Shown here piece after piece: positions 1-10,500 of a DNA stretch of 64,000 nt. The stretch covers positions 33,880,911 through 33,944,910 of the forward strand of contig JAGTTD010000007.1 of assembly GCA_018398585.1 (NCBI GenBank), in the 5' to 3' direction. Source of the stretch: Simmondsia chinensis. Taxonomy: Eukaryota > Streptophyta > Magnoliopsida > Caryophyllales > Simmondsiaceae. The translations under genes were made by a program, and so were the position numbers. Below the pieces are notes generated by a model, which worked only from the letters and a program-made list of their open reading frames with translations, searched no databases and had not been told where the DNA came from. The number at the start of each line of letters is the position of its first letter. Within the stretch, counting starts at the first letter, position 1.

Positions 1-140
1 AACTACACATGTAAGTCTAGTAAAAAAACTCTCATTAGAGTTATGAAAATTGGGTAGATTGCTCTATCTAATGTCAATTCAGTATGACACATCTAAAGCT
101 CGATGAAATTTGACACGTATATATGACAATGACTAATGGG
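1..140 (-). repeat. Dispersed repeat family R2, partial copy
   Basis: This stretch resembles four other places in the window (8115-8285, 10905-11050, 13395-13575, 18565-18660). The shared pattern is a 'tgtaagtctagt' block, then 'attagagtt(a/g)tga', then a block near 'aatgtcaatt'. It has no coding potential. The left part lies outside the window, so the element class cannot be decided. It is judged only by similarity to the other copies. Confidence 0.35.
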
Positions 141-545
141 TTATAAGGGGTTTGCCCATTTCATAAAGATACTTATAAACATGTTATTTGCTTTATATAT
201 ATATCCTTTTCATAAAGAGAAATTCAATTTTTACTAGTACAAAGTATGGTAGACATAGACCATTTCCCGCTGAATAGAGTGCTCAACATGTCCTTTCGAT
301 TTATTAAAAAAAAAAAAAAATTGACCTAGTAATTATTGACCCGATCTTATCAATTGACTCGAACCCAATCTGAAAATTAGGTTCAATTGTTCGATGATCC
401 TAACTTGATAATAATCCGAACCCGCAGGGTCAAAAGGCCTTGCCTAGTGTTATGTTGTGGAGAAGGATATAACCTATGGGATTCTTTAAATATTACAGAG
501 ACTTGTATTAGTTGTCTTTGATTTGGGAAATTTATATAGGCAGTA
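141..545. other. AT-rich intergenic stretch, no gene seen
   Basis: The sequence is AT-rich, with an A-run near 306-320 and no convincing open frame, RNA gene or terminal repeat. It ends at the left LTR of the gypsy element. Confidence 0.5.
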
Positions 546-992
546 TGATGCACCCTGCCTTTTACTTGGCGAATAACCTGGCGGGTGATGCTTGGAGGGT
601 TCCTTGAATTGGCGGGTTATCAGGCTGGTGAGTTGGTGTGCGGCTGCAGCTAGCGTGTGTTTACACAGTTAGGGTTAGAGTCGTCTTTTAATTTTGAGTT
701 TAGGAAAGTGCTTTAGATAAGGTAAGATTTTTTTTTTTTTTTTAATCTTTGATTTTTATTCTTATTTTCTGGGTCTTTAATTCCCTATTTAAGGAAGAGA
801 TGAGGTAAGATTTTGGGAATCATTCAATTATTTAGAGAATTTATTGCTTCTATGTGTTTTTCCTCTATTCTTGGGGTGTGAGAATTATATTAAACTATTT
901 TTCCTCTTGTTCTTTATTATTTTTGTAATAAGAATTAAGGGAAGACTGTTGAACCTTTCTGTTCCCTAAATTTTCATCTACGCGCTGCATCA
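546..992 (+). repeat. Left (5') LTR of the gypsy element
   Basis: The repeat is 447 bp with termini TGATGCA...TGCATCA. It matches 2630-3065 along its length, including the shared 'tgcagctagcgtgt' and 'ccctatttaaggaaga' blocks. The latter, TATTTAA, is a plausible TATA box. Confidence 0.8.
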
Positions 993-994
993 AT

Positions 995-1006
995 TGGTAT
1001 CAGAGC
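995..1006 (+). promoter_or_regulatory. Primer binding site, initiator tRNA-Met type
   Basis: TGGTATCAGAGC lies 2 bases after the LTR end. It is the usual complement of the plant initiator tRNA-Met 3' end, which primes minus-strand synthesis in many plant LTR retrotransposons. Confidence 0.8.
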
Positions 1007-1010
1007 TCAG

Positions 1011-2629
1011 AATGACTTCTGAGATGGCTTGTGGGCGACAGAAATACGTTGCCCTCGGAGACGTTTATGAGTGTGACTTCTAACGGCAAACTGAGAGGAG
1101 ATCCAAGGACTTGGAAGAGACATTCCGGCCAATCGAGCTATGTTTAGAGCAATTGGGTGCGATTCCCAACCAAATGCCGACGACTCAGCCTCAAGACCCA
1201 CCTATTAATGGTACGGTAGGTTAGCTTCACGCCTAAGGAAGCAGAAGGAGTTTATTTCCTTTGAGATAACATCTTCCAGATGATGTGTACGATTGGTGGA
1301 AGGGTATGCCACCTAGTCATTGACTCCGGGAGTTGTGAGAACGCTGTCTCTGAGGAAGCAGTCTAGAAGCTAGGGTTGAAAATGGAGGAGCATCCGCTAC
1401 CTTACAACTTATCATGGCCAGAGAGGAGATCAGGTAAAGGCATCTAAACGCTGTATGGTTAATTTCTTGATTGGGTCAAAGTACTGGGATGGGGTTTGGT
1501 GTGATGTCATTACCATAGACGTATGCCACTTGTTGCTTGGACGCCCATGACAATTTGATAGAGGCGCCATCCAGGATGAGACGCGCAATACCTACAGCTT
1601 CGTGTTTGAAGGCACGTGATTAACCTTATTGCCTAAGAAGGATGAAGCACCATGTTTAGTAGAAGCTGAGAAACCTGTTAGCCAAATTGACACCATGAAT
1701 GCCAAAGAAGTTGGCGAAAATGAGATGAAGCCTATACCGATGGACACAAAGTGCCAAGCAAGGCAGGTGAAAGTACCGAATGAGGTGGGAAATCTATCAA
1801 AAGGAGTTTGCCCAAAAGGACTGCCAAGTTTGTTGCCGCCATCAAGAAGCATCCAGCACGGGTAGATCAGGTGCCAGAGGTCACCTGGTTAGGGCCATAT
1901 TACCAAATCAATCTTATGGAATGTGGGGATCTTAAGCACCAAGTTTGGAAGCTACTCGCCACGGGTTTCATTCGAGAGAGCTTGAAGAGCGGAATGGCTA
2001 TCTTGACACCAACAAAGGATGCGACTTGGTGGGTATGCCTTGACAGAACAACTATCAATAAGATCACGGTATGAGTTCAATTACCCGTTTCGTGGTTGGA
2101 AAACTTTCTCTGGCAATTACAGAATTCGATGGTGTCTAGCAAGTTGGGTCTGAATAATGAATGCCCCCAAAGTTGAATTCCATCAAAAAGTGAGTGGAAG
2201 ACTAAGTTTGAGTTCCAAGGAGGGATACTTGAGGGGTATAAGCATGAAGACCCCGCCAACGATGTGTCAAATTGGGATATACGCTTCATGCGCTATTCTT
2301 GGAAACCATTGTGGAAGATGGCGAATAATCGAGATATTGGCGAAAGTGAAGCAACCCTTGACTTGGTAAGAATGATCTGGAAGTGTCCTTGGCGAATTCG
2401 AGGGCGAATTCGAGCCAACTGCAAGAGAATGATGCATTCTATATTTTGGCGGGACAGGTTACGACCCGCATCTTGGCAGAGGAGGTCATCAACCCACATC
2501 CGAGCAACTGCAGTAAGTTGGAGCTTGGCGGGATGGGGATCCGGCATGCAGAAGCATGATCTGGCAAAGTTAGCACAGAAGATCCTTTAGTAAATTCGAG
2601 GACAAACTCTCTCCAACTGAGAGAGAGAA
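1011..2629 (+). pseudogene. Decayed gypsy gag-pol remnant
   Basis: No intact frame survives. Around 1495-1660 a frame reads like the conserved stretch after the Ty3/gypsy aspartic protease (WCDVITIDVCHLLLGRP, then QFDRGAIQDETRNTYSF), with one stop in the middle. The frame at 1808-2074 resembles the start of gypsy reverse transcriptase: a DQVPEVTWLGPYYQ block, then ATGFIRESLKSG, TPTKDATWWVCLD and TINKIT. The RT catalytic core, RNase H and integrase are missing. Near 2590 an NSRTNSLQ-like tail resembles the polyprotein C-terminus seen in chromovirus-type elements. This is a large internal deletion plus many point lesions. Confidence 0.7.
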
Positions 2630-3065
2630 TGATGCAGTCCACCTTTTACTTGGCGGATAACCTAACAGGTGATGCTTGGCGGGTTCTTTGAATTGACGGG
2701 TTATTAGGATGGCAAGTTGGCGGGCAGCTGCAGCTAGCGTGTATTTACCCAGTTAAGGTTAGTGTTGTGTTTTAGTTTTGAGTTCAGGAAAGTGTTTTTG
2801 ATAAGGTAAGATTTGTTTTTATTTTATCTTAATTTTTATTTTTGTTTTCTAGGTCTTTGATTCCCTATTTAAGGAAGACATGGGCTAGGGTTTTTGGAAT
2901 CATTCAATTATTTAAAGAATTTATCCCTTTTATGTGTTTTTCCTCTATTCTCGGGGTGTAGGGTTAAACTATTTTCCTCTTGTTCTTTATTATTTTCGTA
3001 ATAATAATTAAGGGAAGGCTATTAAACCTTTCCATTCTGTAATTTTTCATCTACATGTTGCAACA
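2630..3065 (+). repeat. Right (3') LTR of the gypsy element
   Basis: The repeat is 436 bp, starts TGATGCA and ends TGCAACA (one change from TGCATCA). It is preceded by a GAGAGAGAA purine tract that would serve as polypurine tract. Confidence 0.78.
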
Positions 3066-3128
3066 ATAGAATCTTTGGAAAATAAATAAGGGAAAATGCA
3101 CTAGAAAGAGTGGCAATGGAAGAGAAAG

Positions 3129-3522
3129 GGATGCAGCCAGCATCTTAGCATGACGGGAAAGCAACCTGTATCTTGGCGAGATGGAGGGCGGGCGAGTAGG
3201 GGTGTGCCCAGTTACCTTTAAAAAGGAGAGCTTGAAGTCGATTAAAAAATATGATTATTTATTTTTGTTTATCCGTTTTTATTTTTAGTCTTTAAGTATA
3301 GCTAGGTAAGGCTCTTATATATAAAGAGGATGGCTAATTAGGGTTTGATTCGTTCAATTTTTCTCAATTTCAATTATACTTTAGTTCTTTTCCATTCTCG
3401 AGTTGTGAGAATTAAGATTAAGAAAATTTTCCTCTATTTCGTATTAGCTTTAGCAATAGAAATTAAATGACAACTATTAAATCCTTCCTTTTCCAAACAT
3501 TTATCTTTTTGATGCTGCATCA
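3129..3522 (+). mobile_element. Solo LTR, relative of the 546-3065 gypsy family
   Basis: The left end reads GGATGCA and the right end TGCATCA. It is flanked by a perfect 5-bp direct repeat GAAAG (3124-3128 and 3523-3527). Internal blocks such as 'ttcctct' and the terminal 'gatgctgcatca' resemble the LTRs of the neighbouring element. One LTR with no internal region and an intact TSD is the product of LTR-LTR recombination. Confidence 0.72.
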
Positions 3523-3839
3523 GAAAGAAAATGAAAGGAAGAGAGAGAGAACATAGAAAACGAGTGGACAAGAGAGACAAAAGAAAAGTTACAAGAAAGA
3601 CGGAAAGAAGCAAAGAGGAAAAAATTAGAAGTTTTTCTTTTTAAATTAAACCTATCTTCTTTCGAGCTCTAGTTTTGTAGAGAGAAAAGAAAGAAAAGCA
3701 GAGAAATAAAAAAAATTAGGATAATCATTTCAAGTTACATATAAATATAAATAATTAGTAAATACTTTAACAACAATGTTTATAAAGAATTGACGTCGTT
3801 GCAATTATTAGGCATTGTCATCCATTTACTTGGACTAAA
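3523..3839. other. Purine-rich then AT-rich spacer, no gene seen
   Basis: GA-rich sequence (about 3523-3710) is followed by AT-rich sequence. I see no open frame or repeat boundary. Confidence 0.45.
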
Positions 3840-3879
3840 TAATGAAGTAATCAAGTTATGGCTTGAAGGCTCGGGCTTG

Positions 3880-4300
3880 AAAATCTTGTAAAGTTTAGCC
3901 TAGGAGGCTCACAAGCCCAGTTCGAGCCAAACGAGCCTTAGCTGACGGACAAGGTGGATCAAAAGCCTAGTTTGGGCAGAAATGAGCCTAAGCTGGCGGA
4001 CTAGAAGGCTCGTGAGTCTATAGTTTGAGCACAAATGAGTCTAAGCTGAAGGACTAGGCGGCTGGCAAGCCCGGATCAAGCCAAAACGAGCCTAAGCTGA
4101 TAGACTAGGTAGCTCACGAGCCCAGTTCGAGCCTGAGCAATCCTAAGGTGATGCAAGCTTAGCTCATAACTTGTTGAGTTAGGTCCGAGCTCAACCTAGC
4201 TCAAGTACACTTGAGCTCATGGCCAATTGAGCTCTAGCTCAAGCTCTCTAGAGCCAACAAATTTCAAGCCGAGCTCAAGGTTGTCAGGCTCAATCCCGGC
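3880..4300. repeat. Degenerate minisatellite with GAGCCTAAGCTGA core
   Basis: A loose ~55-60 bp unit recurs about four times (near 3930, 3985, 4045, 4095). It contains 'gagcctaagctga' and 'ggactaggcggctc' followed by 'agcccagttcgagcc'. It then runs into a 'gagctcaagct' rich palindromic stretch. Such AGCTCGAG-rich runs are common inside plant hAT-type non-autonomous elements, but I see no clean terminal repeats here. Confidence 0.5.
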
Positions 4301-4584
4301 CAGCTTATTTACATCCATAATCAACAAGTCAAAAGTCAAGTAGATAGATATAACTGTTATTTATTTGCTGAATATACAACTTTATTATCAAACAAATCAT
4401 AACTATACTGTACAAATAAAATACTAGTAAAAACCCAATACGCTGAAGTTTTTTGTTGCCATCGGAAAAAGGAGAAGTCTTACTCCTAGTAATAAAGGAG
4501 CTGGAAGCGAAATAAAAAGTATGATCCATGCATATTGGTATATATGTTCCATAATCACAATATTAATTTTAGGGTTATTAATAT

Positions 4585-4935
4585 CAAATGTCCTTATACT
4601 TTATTTATTGTGTCAATTTAGTCCTTGTAATTTTTATTGTGTCAATTTAATCCCTGTACAATTGCAATTGTGTCAATTTGGTTCTTGGAACAAAATTTAT
4701 GTTAAGTTGCTAATGAAATTTTTAGCAATTCGACCATAGATTAGGTTAAATTGAGTCAACGAATAGATTTATAGTAGGTTACTTGCATCTAACGTGACTC
4801 TGCCGTTAAAAGTTATGTCAATACTTAACTTAAATTTGACTAAGGGACTAAATTGACACAATATCAATTGTAAAGGGACTAAATTGATACAATTAAAAGT
4901 ACAAGGACTAAATTGACACAATGAGCGAAATACAT
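4585..4935. mobile_element. Foldback MITE with 'gtgtcaatttagtcc' terminal repeats
   Basis: The two ends are reverse complements over about 40 bases. The left end carries 'tattgtgtcaatttagtcc' and the right end 'ggactaaattgacacaat'. Extra inverted copies of the same motif lie just inside each end. There is no coding capacity. Related internal sequence ('gttaaattgagtcaac', 'acatctaatgt', 'aaattgacacaat') recurs at 44234-44395 and 57140-57330. Mutator-like foldback elements often look like this, but I found no clean TSD. Confidence 0.6.
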
Positions 4936-5012
4936 GGACTCACCGATCCTTATCTCTTTCGAAAAAAGTCAATAAAAAAAAAAATTTAAACATAGCACAT
5001 GTTGAAATTAGA

Positions 5013-6304
5013 GAGTCGGTTCCAGAAATAATGCTGAAAAATAAAAAAATAAAAAAAATAATGCGGAAAAAAAATAATTTCAAATCTACTGTTGAACTGC
5101 GTTTACAAAACGCAGCTATACTGAACCGCGTCAAGGTGATGCGTTTAAAATACAGATAAACTGCGTCTATAAAACCCGTTTTATATTCATATAAACCGCA
5201 TTCCCAAAACGCGGTTCATAGAAGAATAAACCGCGTTATAAAAACACGGTTTTATGCATAAACCGCGTTTACTAAACGCGGTTTATCCGCAGTGCACACA
5301 AACACCGTTTTCATCGCCTATAGTCGCCATTATGCCGCAATTCGTGATGATCGTCACATTGATCCCATGTTCCTCTCAATAAAGCTCCAACATTATAAGT
5401 GGAGGTGGTAAGAAATCAGGAAAAGTTATCAATAAAAGGCTATTAATTCAGTAGTGGTCAAATAGCTACGACAATGATACTTAAAGATCTCCGGCGTATA
5501 AAGCAGAAGAAGGGCGACGGCGGACGACATGACCGGCGGTGAGTAGGGGTGTAAACGAACTGAGCGTTCAATGAACTACTCGTGTCCAAAATCGATTAGG
5601 GCTTGTTCGTGTTCATTAGGAGAGCTCGATAATGAGCTCGGCTCGACTCAATAGCAAGCTCGACTCGGCTCGATAAGCCTAACGAGCCGAGCCGAGCCGA
5701 GCCGAGCCTCGAACGCACTATATTCTTATCGAGCCGAGTTCGAACAGGGGTTAGAAGTGCTCGATAAAAGCTCAGCTCGAACTCGAGCTCGATAAGCCTT
5801 ATCGAACTCGAGTTCAAACAAGGGGGTGCTCGGCTCGGCTCGGCTCGGCTTGTTTGCACCCCTAGCGGTGAGTTAATGAGAAGGAGGCAGAGAGACGATG
5901 AGAGCCGAGGAGGGGGGTACGCTCGGTCATGTGAATGTAAACCACAAGGAGAAGACGCGGTTTTGTTTTAGTATAACCGCGTCTTCTCATTGCAGTTTAT
6001 TATATTAAACCGCGTTTATATGACGCGATTTTCTTTAGGGTAAACCGCGTTATTAAGACGCGGTGTTTATATAATAAACCCCATCATTAAGACGAGGTTT
6101 AAGTAAATTATAACCGCGTCTTTTTGATGCGGTTTATTTGTAAAACCAAAACGCGGTTTTATTTCATCTAAAACGCGTTTTCTTAACGCGGTTTACTATA
6201 ACCGCATTTTGTAAACGCGGTTCAACAATAGATTTGAATTTTTTTTTTTTTAGCATTATTTTTTTTATTTTTTTATTTTTCACCATTATTTCCGGAACCG
6301 ACTC
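5013..6304. mobile_element. Mutator-type MITE with 9-bp TSD, carrying a nested hAT MITE
   Basis: The terminal inverted repeats start GAGTCGGTTCC and match over more than 100 bp (5013-5120 against 6200-6304). A perfect 9-bp direct repeat GAAATTAGA flanks it (5004-5012 and 6305-6313), the TSD size of Mutator-like elements. The subterminal zones are packed with 'aaaccgcgtttt' and 'acgcggttta' motifs in both orientations. The nested hAT MITE accounts for 321 bp plus its 8-bp TSD, leaving an original element of about 963 bp. It has no transposase and is non-autonomous. Confidence 0.85.
5544..5864. mobile_element. hAT-type MITE nested in the Mutator-type MITE
   Basis: The left end is 'taggggtgtaaacga' and the right end 'tgtttgcacccctag'-like, forming inverted terminal repeats. 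A perfect 8-bp TSD GCGGTGAG flanks it (5536-5543 and 5865-5872), the hAT hallmark. The inside is a run of GAGCCGAGC/GCTCGGCT motifs that can fold on itself. It has no coding capacity. Confidence 0.88.
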
Positions 6305-6313
6305 GAAATTAGA

Positions 6314-7449
6314 TTCCTAGGTGGGGCAATGAGTGAAGAAGAATTTAGCTTGATTTTGGTAATTTAGTTCCACATAGATAATTATAAGGTTACCCGCCGT
6401 ATCAAAGAGGCCATTGACATCCTATTTATAGGACAAATTTGTCAGTCATGTCACTTCTAGAACGTGAGGTCCCGGCACCTCGAGATAAACGCAATTACTT
6501 CGACTCTCCATTGTATCCTATACATGTAATTAGACATAATCATGATGATTAAACAATTCAAATAAGATTAAACATAGAAAATCGTTGGACACCCGCCCTT
6601 GTCCAACTCTCTAGTATACATTGAAAACTAGTAAATGTTTTTATATTCTAAAATATGTTCCCTCATGTAAATGTCAATTAGGCTTAATGTGTTGATAGCA
6701 AAAAGGACCACTTCATGCCTTATACTGAAATATGAAATTACATTAATATTCAAAGTCATGGTTGTTAGGATACAAACTCGAGACACTCAGTTAACAAGGC
6801 TCTGAAATCATATTAAAAAAATAGCTAATGCAAAAGTTTAAATTGATGCGTGAAAGTCTAGGGATAGTTCTCATGCTCTAACCTGCTTTATAGGAGAGAA
6901 TAATGTAGAAATAATACACTGATGAGAATTTCATACGTAGTGAAAGAACTCCGTTGAACCGTAACAGATTTAGGGAGCATATTTTGATTTGGTCAACCAA
7001 GCCACATCATGAGTGATAGAAAAAATGTACATAACATTGAAAACAAACATCTTTTTCCTTTTTCTTTCATTTCTACTCTATATTCCATATTGGTACAACA
7101 TGAGCGTGAAGCCCTTTCACAATGAGAGAGTTTAGCCAAATGACACACAAACACAAAACAACAAATAAACATCAGCTATGCCAATCAACAAGAGGTTGCC
7201 CGTGGCTAACGCGAATGGCAATAAACAACGAGAATAACAGCACAGTGCCTTAAAGAGGCTCTTGCCATGAAGAGGGTAAGACGGACGCAACCATATCCAT
7301 ACAAAAATGCACATCAAAGAGAAAATAATACGAGGAAAAACTATAAGAAAAAACCTGTGGTTTGTATGAGGCTATGATGACTATGGAAGCATTTTGCTTG
7401 AGTGCTATTTGATCTAGAGTCTCCCATACCAAAAAACCTGGAATGATAT
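6314..7449. other. Spacer and probable 3' UTR side of the kinase gene
   Basis: No protein-coding signal is seen. A decayed copy of the tRNA-related repeat R1 lies at about 6755-6860 ('ggttgttaggatacaaactcgaga', 'aacaaggctctgaaatcat'). The part next to 7450 should contain the 3' UTR of the minus-strand kinase gene. A cleavage site cannot be placed by eye. Confidence 0.5.
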
Positions 7450-7599
7450 TCAATGGGAAAGCTTGCGAGAATGGCATTTTCCTGATTCTGACTCTCTTCG
7501 CGAGCTTAATCCTTGCATATGTCCGCTTTGGCTACCAACCGAGTTCAAGTCCATTCCCAGAGGAACTGGTGCGTTTCCTCCTTCCAATATTCTAAGAAC
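7450..7599 (-). CDS. Kinase gene exon 8 (C-terminus and stop)
   Basis: It encodes residues 690-738, VLRILEGGNAPVPLGMDLNS then a Ser/Arg-rich tail ending RKLSH and TGA. VLRILEG directly continues the SRPPMSK of exon 7, as in the family. The acceptor is TCTCAG|GTTC. Confidence 0.9.
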   Translation of the reverse strand, partial: VLRILEGGNAPVPLGMDLNSVGSQSGHMQGLSSRRESESGKCHSRKLSH

Positions 7600-10500
7600 C
7601 TGAGATTCGAAACAACGTAGAAGAGTCAAAATGATTTAGGGTCACCAGCATCTTTGAAGAAATGAAACAAAAGGATTGTTAGGCAAAATAGTTAACAATT
7701 GGGTTCGATTTAGATGCCAAATAACAGAAGAGAGAAAGTGAGAAGAGAAGAGAGAAAGAGAAACAATAACACAGATATTTACGTAAAAAACACCCTCAAT
7801 TGAGGGAAAAACCACGAGTAGAAATAGAAAGCTTTCACAATGAAATTTGAAGTGAAGGAAGTTTAAAAAACAAGGACAAAAGTGCATTTGATTTGCAGAA
7901 AAGTTCTTGCTTTTTATCTCTATATGAAATTGGAAAACAAGCAGGAAATTTAAAGAACACGGAGAAACAACCTCCTCAATTACGAAGGAAAAGTTCAAAG
8001 ACAAGGGAAATGTAGTTTCGGAGACAAAAAAGGAAAAAAAGTGAAATTTTTCTGTAAAATTGAGAAATGTTTAGAAAGTGGAGGCACATGTCTGTGTGAC
8101 GTTTCACCGGCCTTTTCGACCCGACCCACAGAGTTAGGATGCATGAGGTCCACACATATAAGCCCAAACGGTGTTCCACCCAAAAACCAGTTGGCACTAG
8201 GTGAGTTACCCTCTAGACTTATATGTTAATTTTTCTTTCTCACAATTCTAATGTAAGATCTTTCACTAGACTTACATATGAAATCCTTAAGGTATGTTTG
8301 ATATCGCTTATAGTTTACAGTTTTTCGTTTTTTAGAAACTTCAGGAAAAAAAAAAAAAAGAGAAGAGAAAGAAGTTTTGCAACTACTTTTTTACTTTTTG
8401 TTTTCTTCTTTTTAGTTTCACACAAATTATGGAAAAAAAAATCAAAAAAAAAAAAAAAAAAAAAAGGAACCCGTTATACGGTTTTCAGTTTCTGAAAATC
8501 TAAAAACTACAAACAAAAAGCGATACCAAACAAGCGCCTTCATAATCTGAAACAGATCAGTTTAATCACCTTTGACATGGGAGGTCGGGATTCGGGATCT
8601 CTACGAAGGCACAAGCAGGCAGCACGTCCCATTATCTGTATCTCATATGGAACCTTCTTGTCTTGATCAGGGATGAAGTTTGATTTTAGTGACTGACTAT
8701 TTTCTGCAACAATATGATTTGGTTCTAATGCAGAGAGGGGATCAAGCAAGTGAAGAAATGAAGACCATCCCTTGTTCCGCTGCAATTCTTTGATCTTTTG
8801 GCCAGTGATGAGCTCTACAAGTACTACTCCGAAAGCGTATACATCGATTTTCTCTGTAATGCTGCCCCCATCAATGTATTCTGGTGCAAGGTATCTGTTA
8901 TGAACAAATACAGCTGTGAATGATGCTGGATTTTGTTAATTTTGTTTATCAGATTATGATAAAAGCATAAGACAGAAAAATGAAAGATCTTCACGCATAT
9001 TCTGTTTGTTAGAGTACAGATATCAATGCATTGTTGACCAGTACGTCATGAGGTTCAGAGATTGTGAATTCGAATCCGTCCTCAATTATATTAATATAAT
9101 TTTGAAACCCAATGTATGAGGTGATTTTGTGTAATATTCTTGCTTCAAGCCTAGACATTCACGTGAGGAGGCATGTTAGAATATAAAACCATTCTTTAGC
9201 TGTTGAACTATTAGCTTAAATCTTTGGGATGGTTGATTTCTTGACACTTTTTGATGGATCTCAAGAGGATAAGACTAATAAGAGAATTCACTGACCAAAA
9301 AAACAATTCAATAATGAGCAATGCTATGGATGCATATAAGATGTACATAATTTGAGTACCCAACACATATAGATCAAAATTATTAAACCGTGCAAAGTTA
9401 ATTATTTATAATTACTTTTATAATCTGATCACTTTCTGCTACGTATGTTGTAACTGAACTCTGTAAATAAAGAATTATTCTAGAAAAACTTCCAGCCATG
9501 AGTTTGAGATGAATACCCCGTAGCTCCAATTACTTGCTGCTCCATGCCAATATTCCACTCACAATGCAATCTAGCGAGCCCAAAATCACCAACCTGAATA
9601 TGAAAGCAATGAGCAATGAATGATTAACTCTCTCACATCGAAGCTTTTCAGACAACTTAGACAGATGGGAATCACATACATTATTGTTCTGTGAATGAGA
9701 AATATCTAACTTCTTTGCAACTTTGCTTTTTTGAATCTGAAGAGTGACCAGCACTATGTGTTGCTAATTTGGTCTTTTGCAAGAGCAAGAGAAAACTATG
9801 GGACATATACCGATCATAACATGTTTTCTTATGAAGTAATCAATAGAGGGCACTAGGTATCAAGGAATCAACTTTTTTAAAAGTTTGAAGACGATGATTG
9901 AAGGCCTAGGCCTAGTATTGGTTTTATACTCTAACATTGCCCCCACCGCAAATGCATATTGAACTTGAAGCGTGGATATTTCACAGGTCCACCTCATACC
10001 TTGTGCTTAAGTTATATTCACATTGAAAGTGGGGGTTGTTGGGATTTGAACTCGTGACCTATTGATCAACAAGGCTCTGATACCATATCAAGAAATCAAT
10101 TTTTCTAAAAGTTTAAGTTGATGGGTAAAGGCTTAGTATTGGTTTTATACTCTAACAATAGGTATAAAGCTAGTTTTAGTCCTTCACTTGACAGCTTAAA
10201 ACTTCGGAACAGTTGGTTCTTTAATAATCTATCAAACTGACACAGAGGTCTTTAATTCAATCCTAATACCCCTTCTGATATAAATATGTACTTAAATGTA
10301 GCACTAATAGAAAAAGAAATGACGATATGGTGGAAGTACAAAATTTTTTCGCCAATCAAACGACGCATAAACATTTTCAGGTGAGGGTTTAGTCTAGAAT
10401 TACCAGAGGTTCAAAATCATGAGTGAGGAGGATATTGTTAGGTCGCATGTCTCTGTGTATTATGCACCCAACTCTGCAATCTTCATGAAGGTATCTTAAG

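Larger units (their letters stand above)
546..3065 (+). mobile_element. Ty3/gypsy-type LTR retrotransposon, internally deleted (2.5 kb)
   Basis: Two similar LTRs (546-992 and 2630-3065) flank a 1.6-kb internal region. The left LTR begins TGATGCA and ends TGCATCA, an inverted 7-bp terminus. A tRNA-Met-type primer binding site (tggtatcagagc) follows the left LTR at 995-1006, and a purine-rich GAGAGAGAA tract precedes the right LTR. The inside holds only decayed gag/protease/RT pieces, far short of the 4-5 kb expected, so the element is non-autonomous. The 5-bp flanks (cagta, ataga) do not match, so the TSD is lost or the boundaries are recombined. Confidence 0.8.

Noticed and set aside
546..3065. 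Full TSD for the truncated gypsy element
   Set aside because: The flanking pentamers cagta and ataga differ. I could not shift the boundaries to get a match.
5596..5859. An 87-residue Arg/Ser-rich ORF
   Set aside because: It is translated GAGCCGAGC/GCTCGGCT repeats inside the hAT MITE.
7642..8004. A 120-residue minus-strand ORF in the kinase region
   Set aside because: It lies inside intron 7 between two confirmed exons, is rich in Phe/Leu from AT-rich DNA, and matches no family I recognise.
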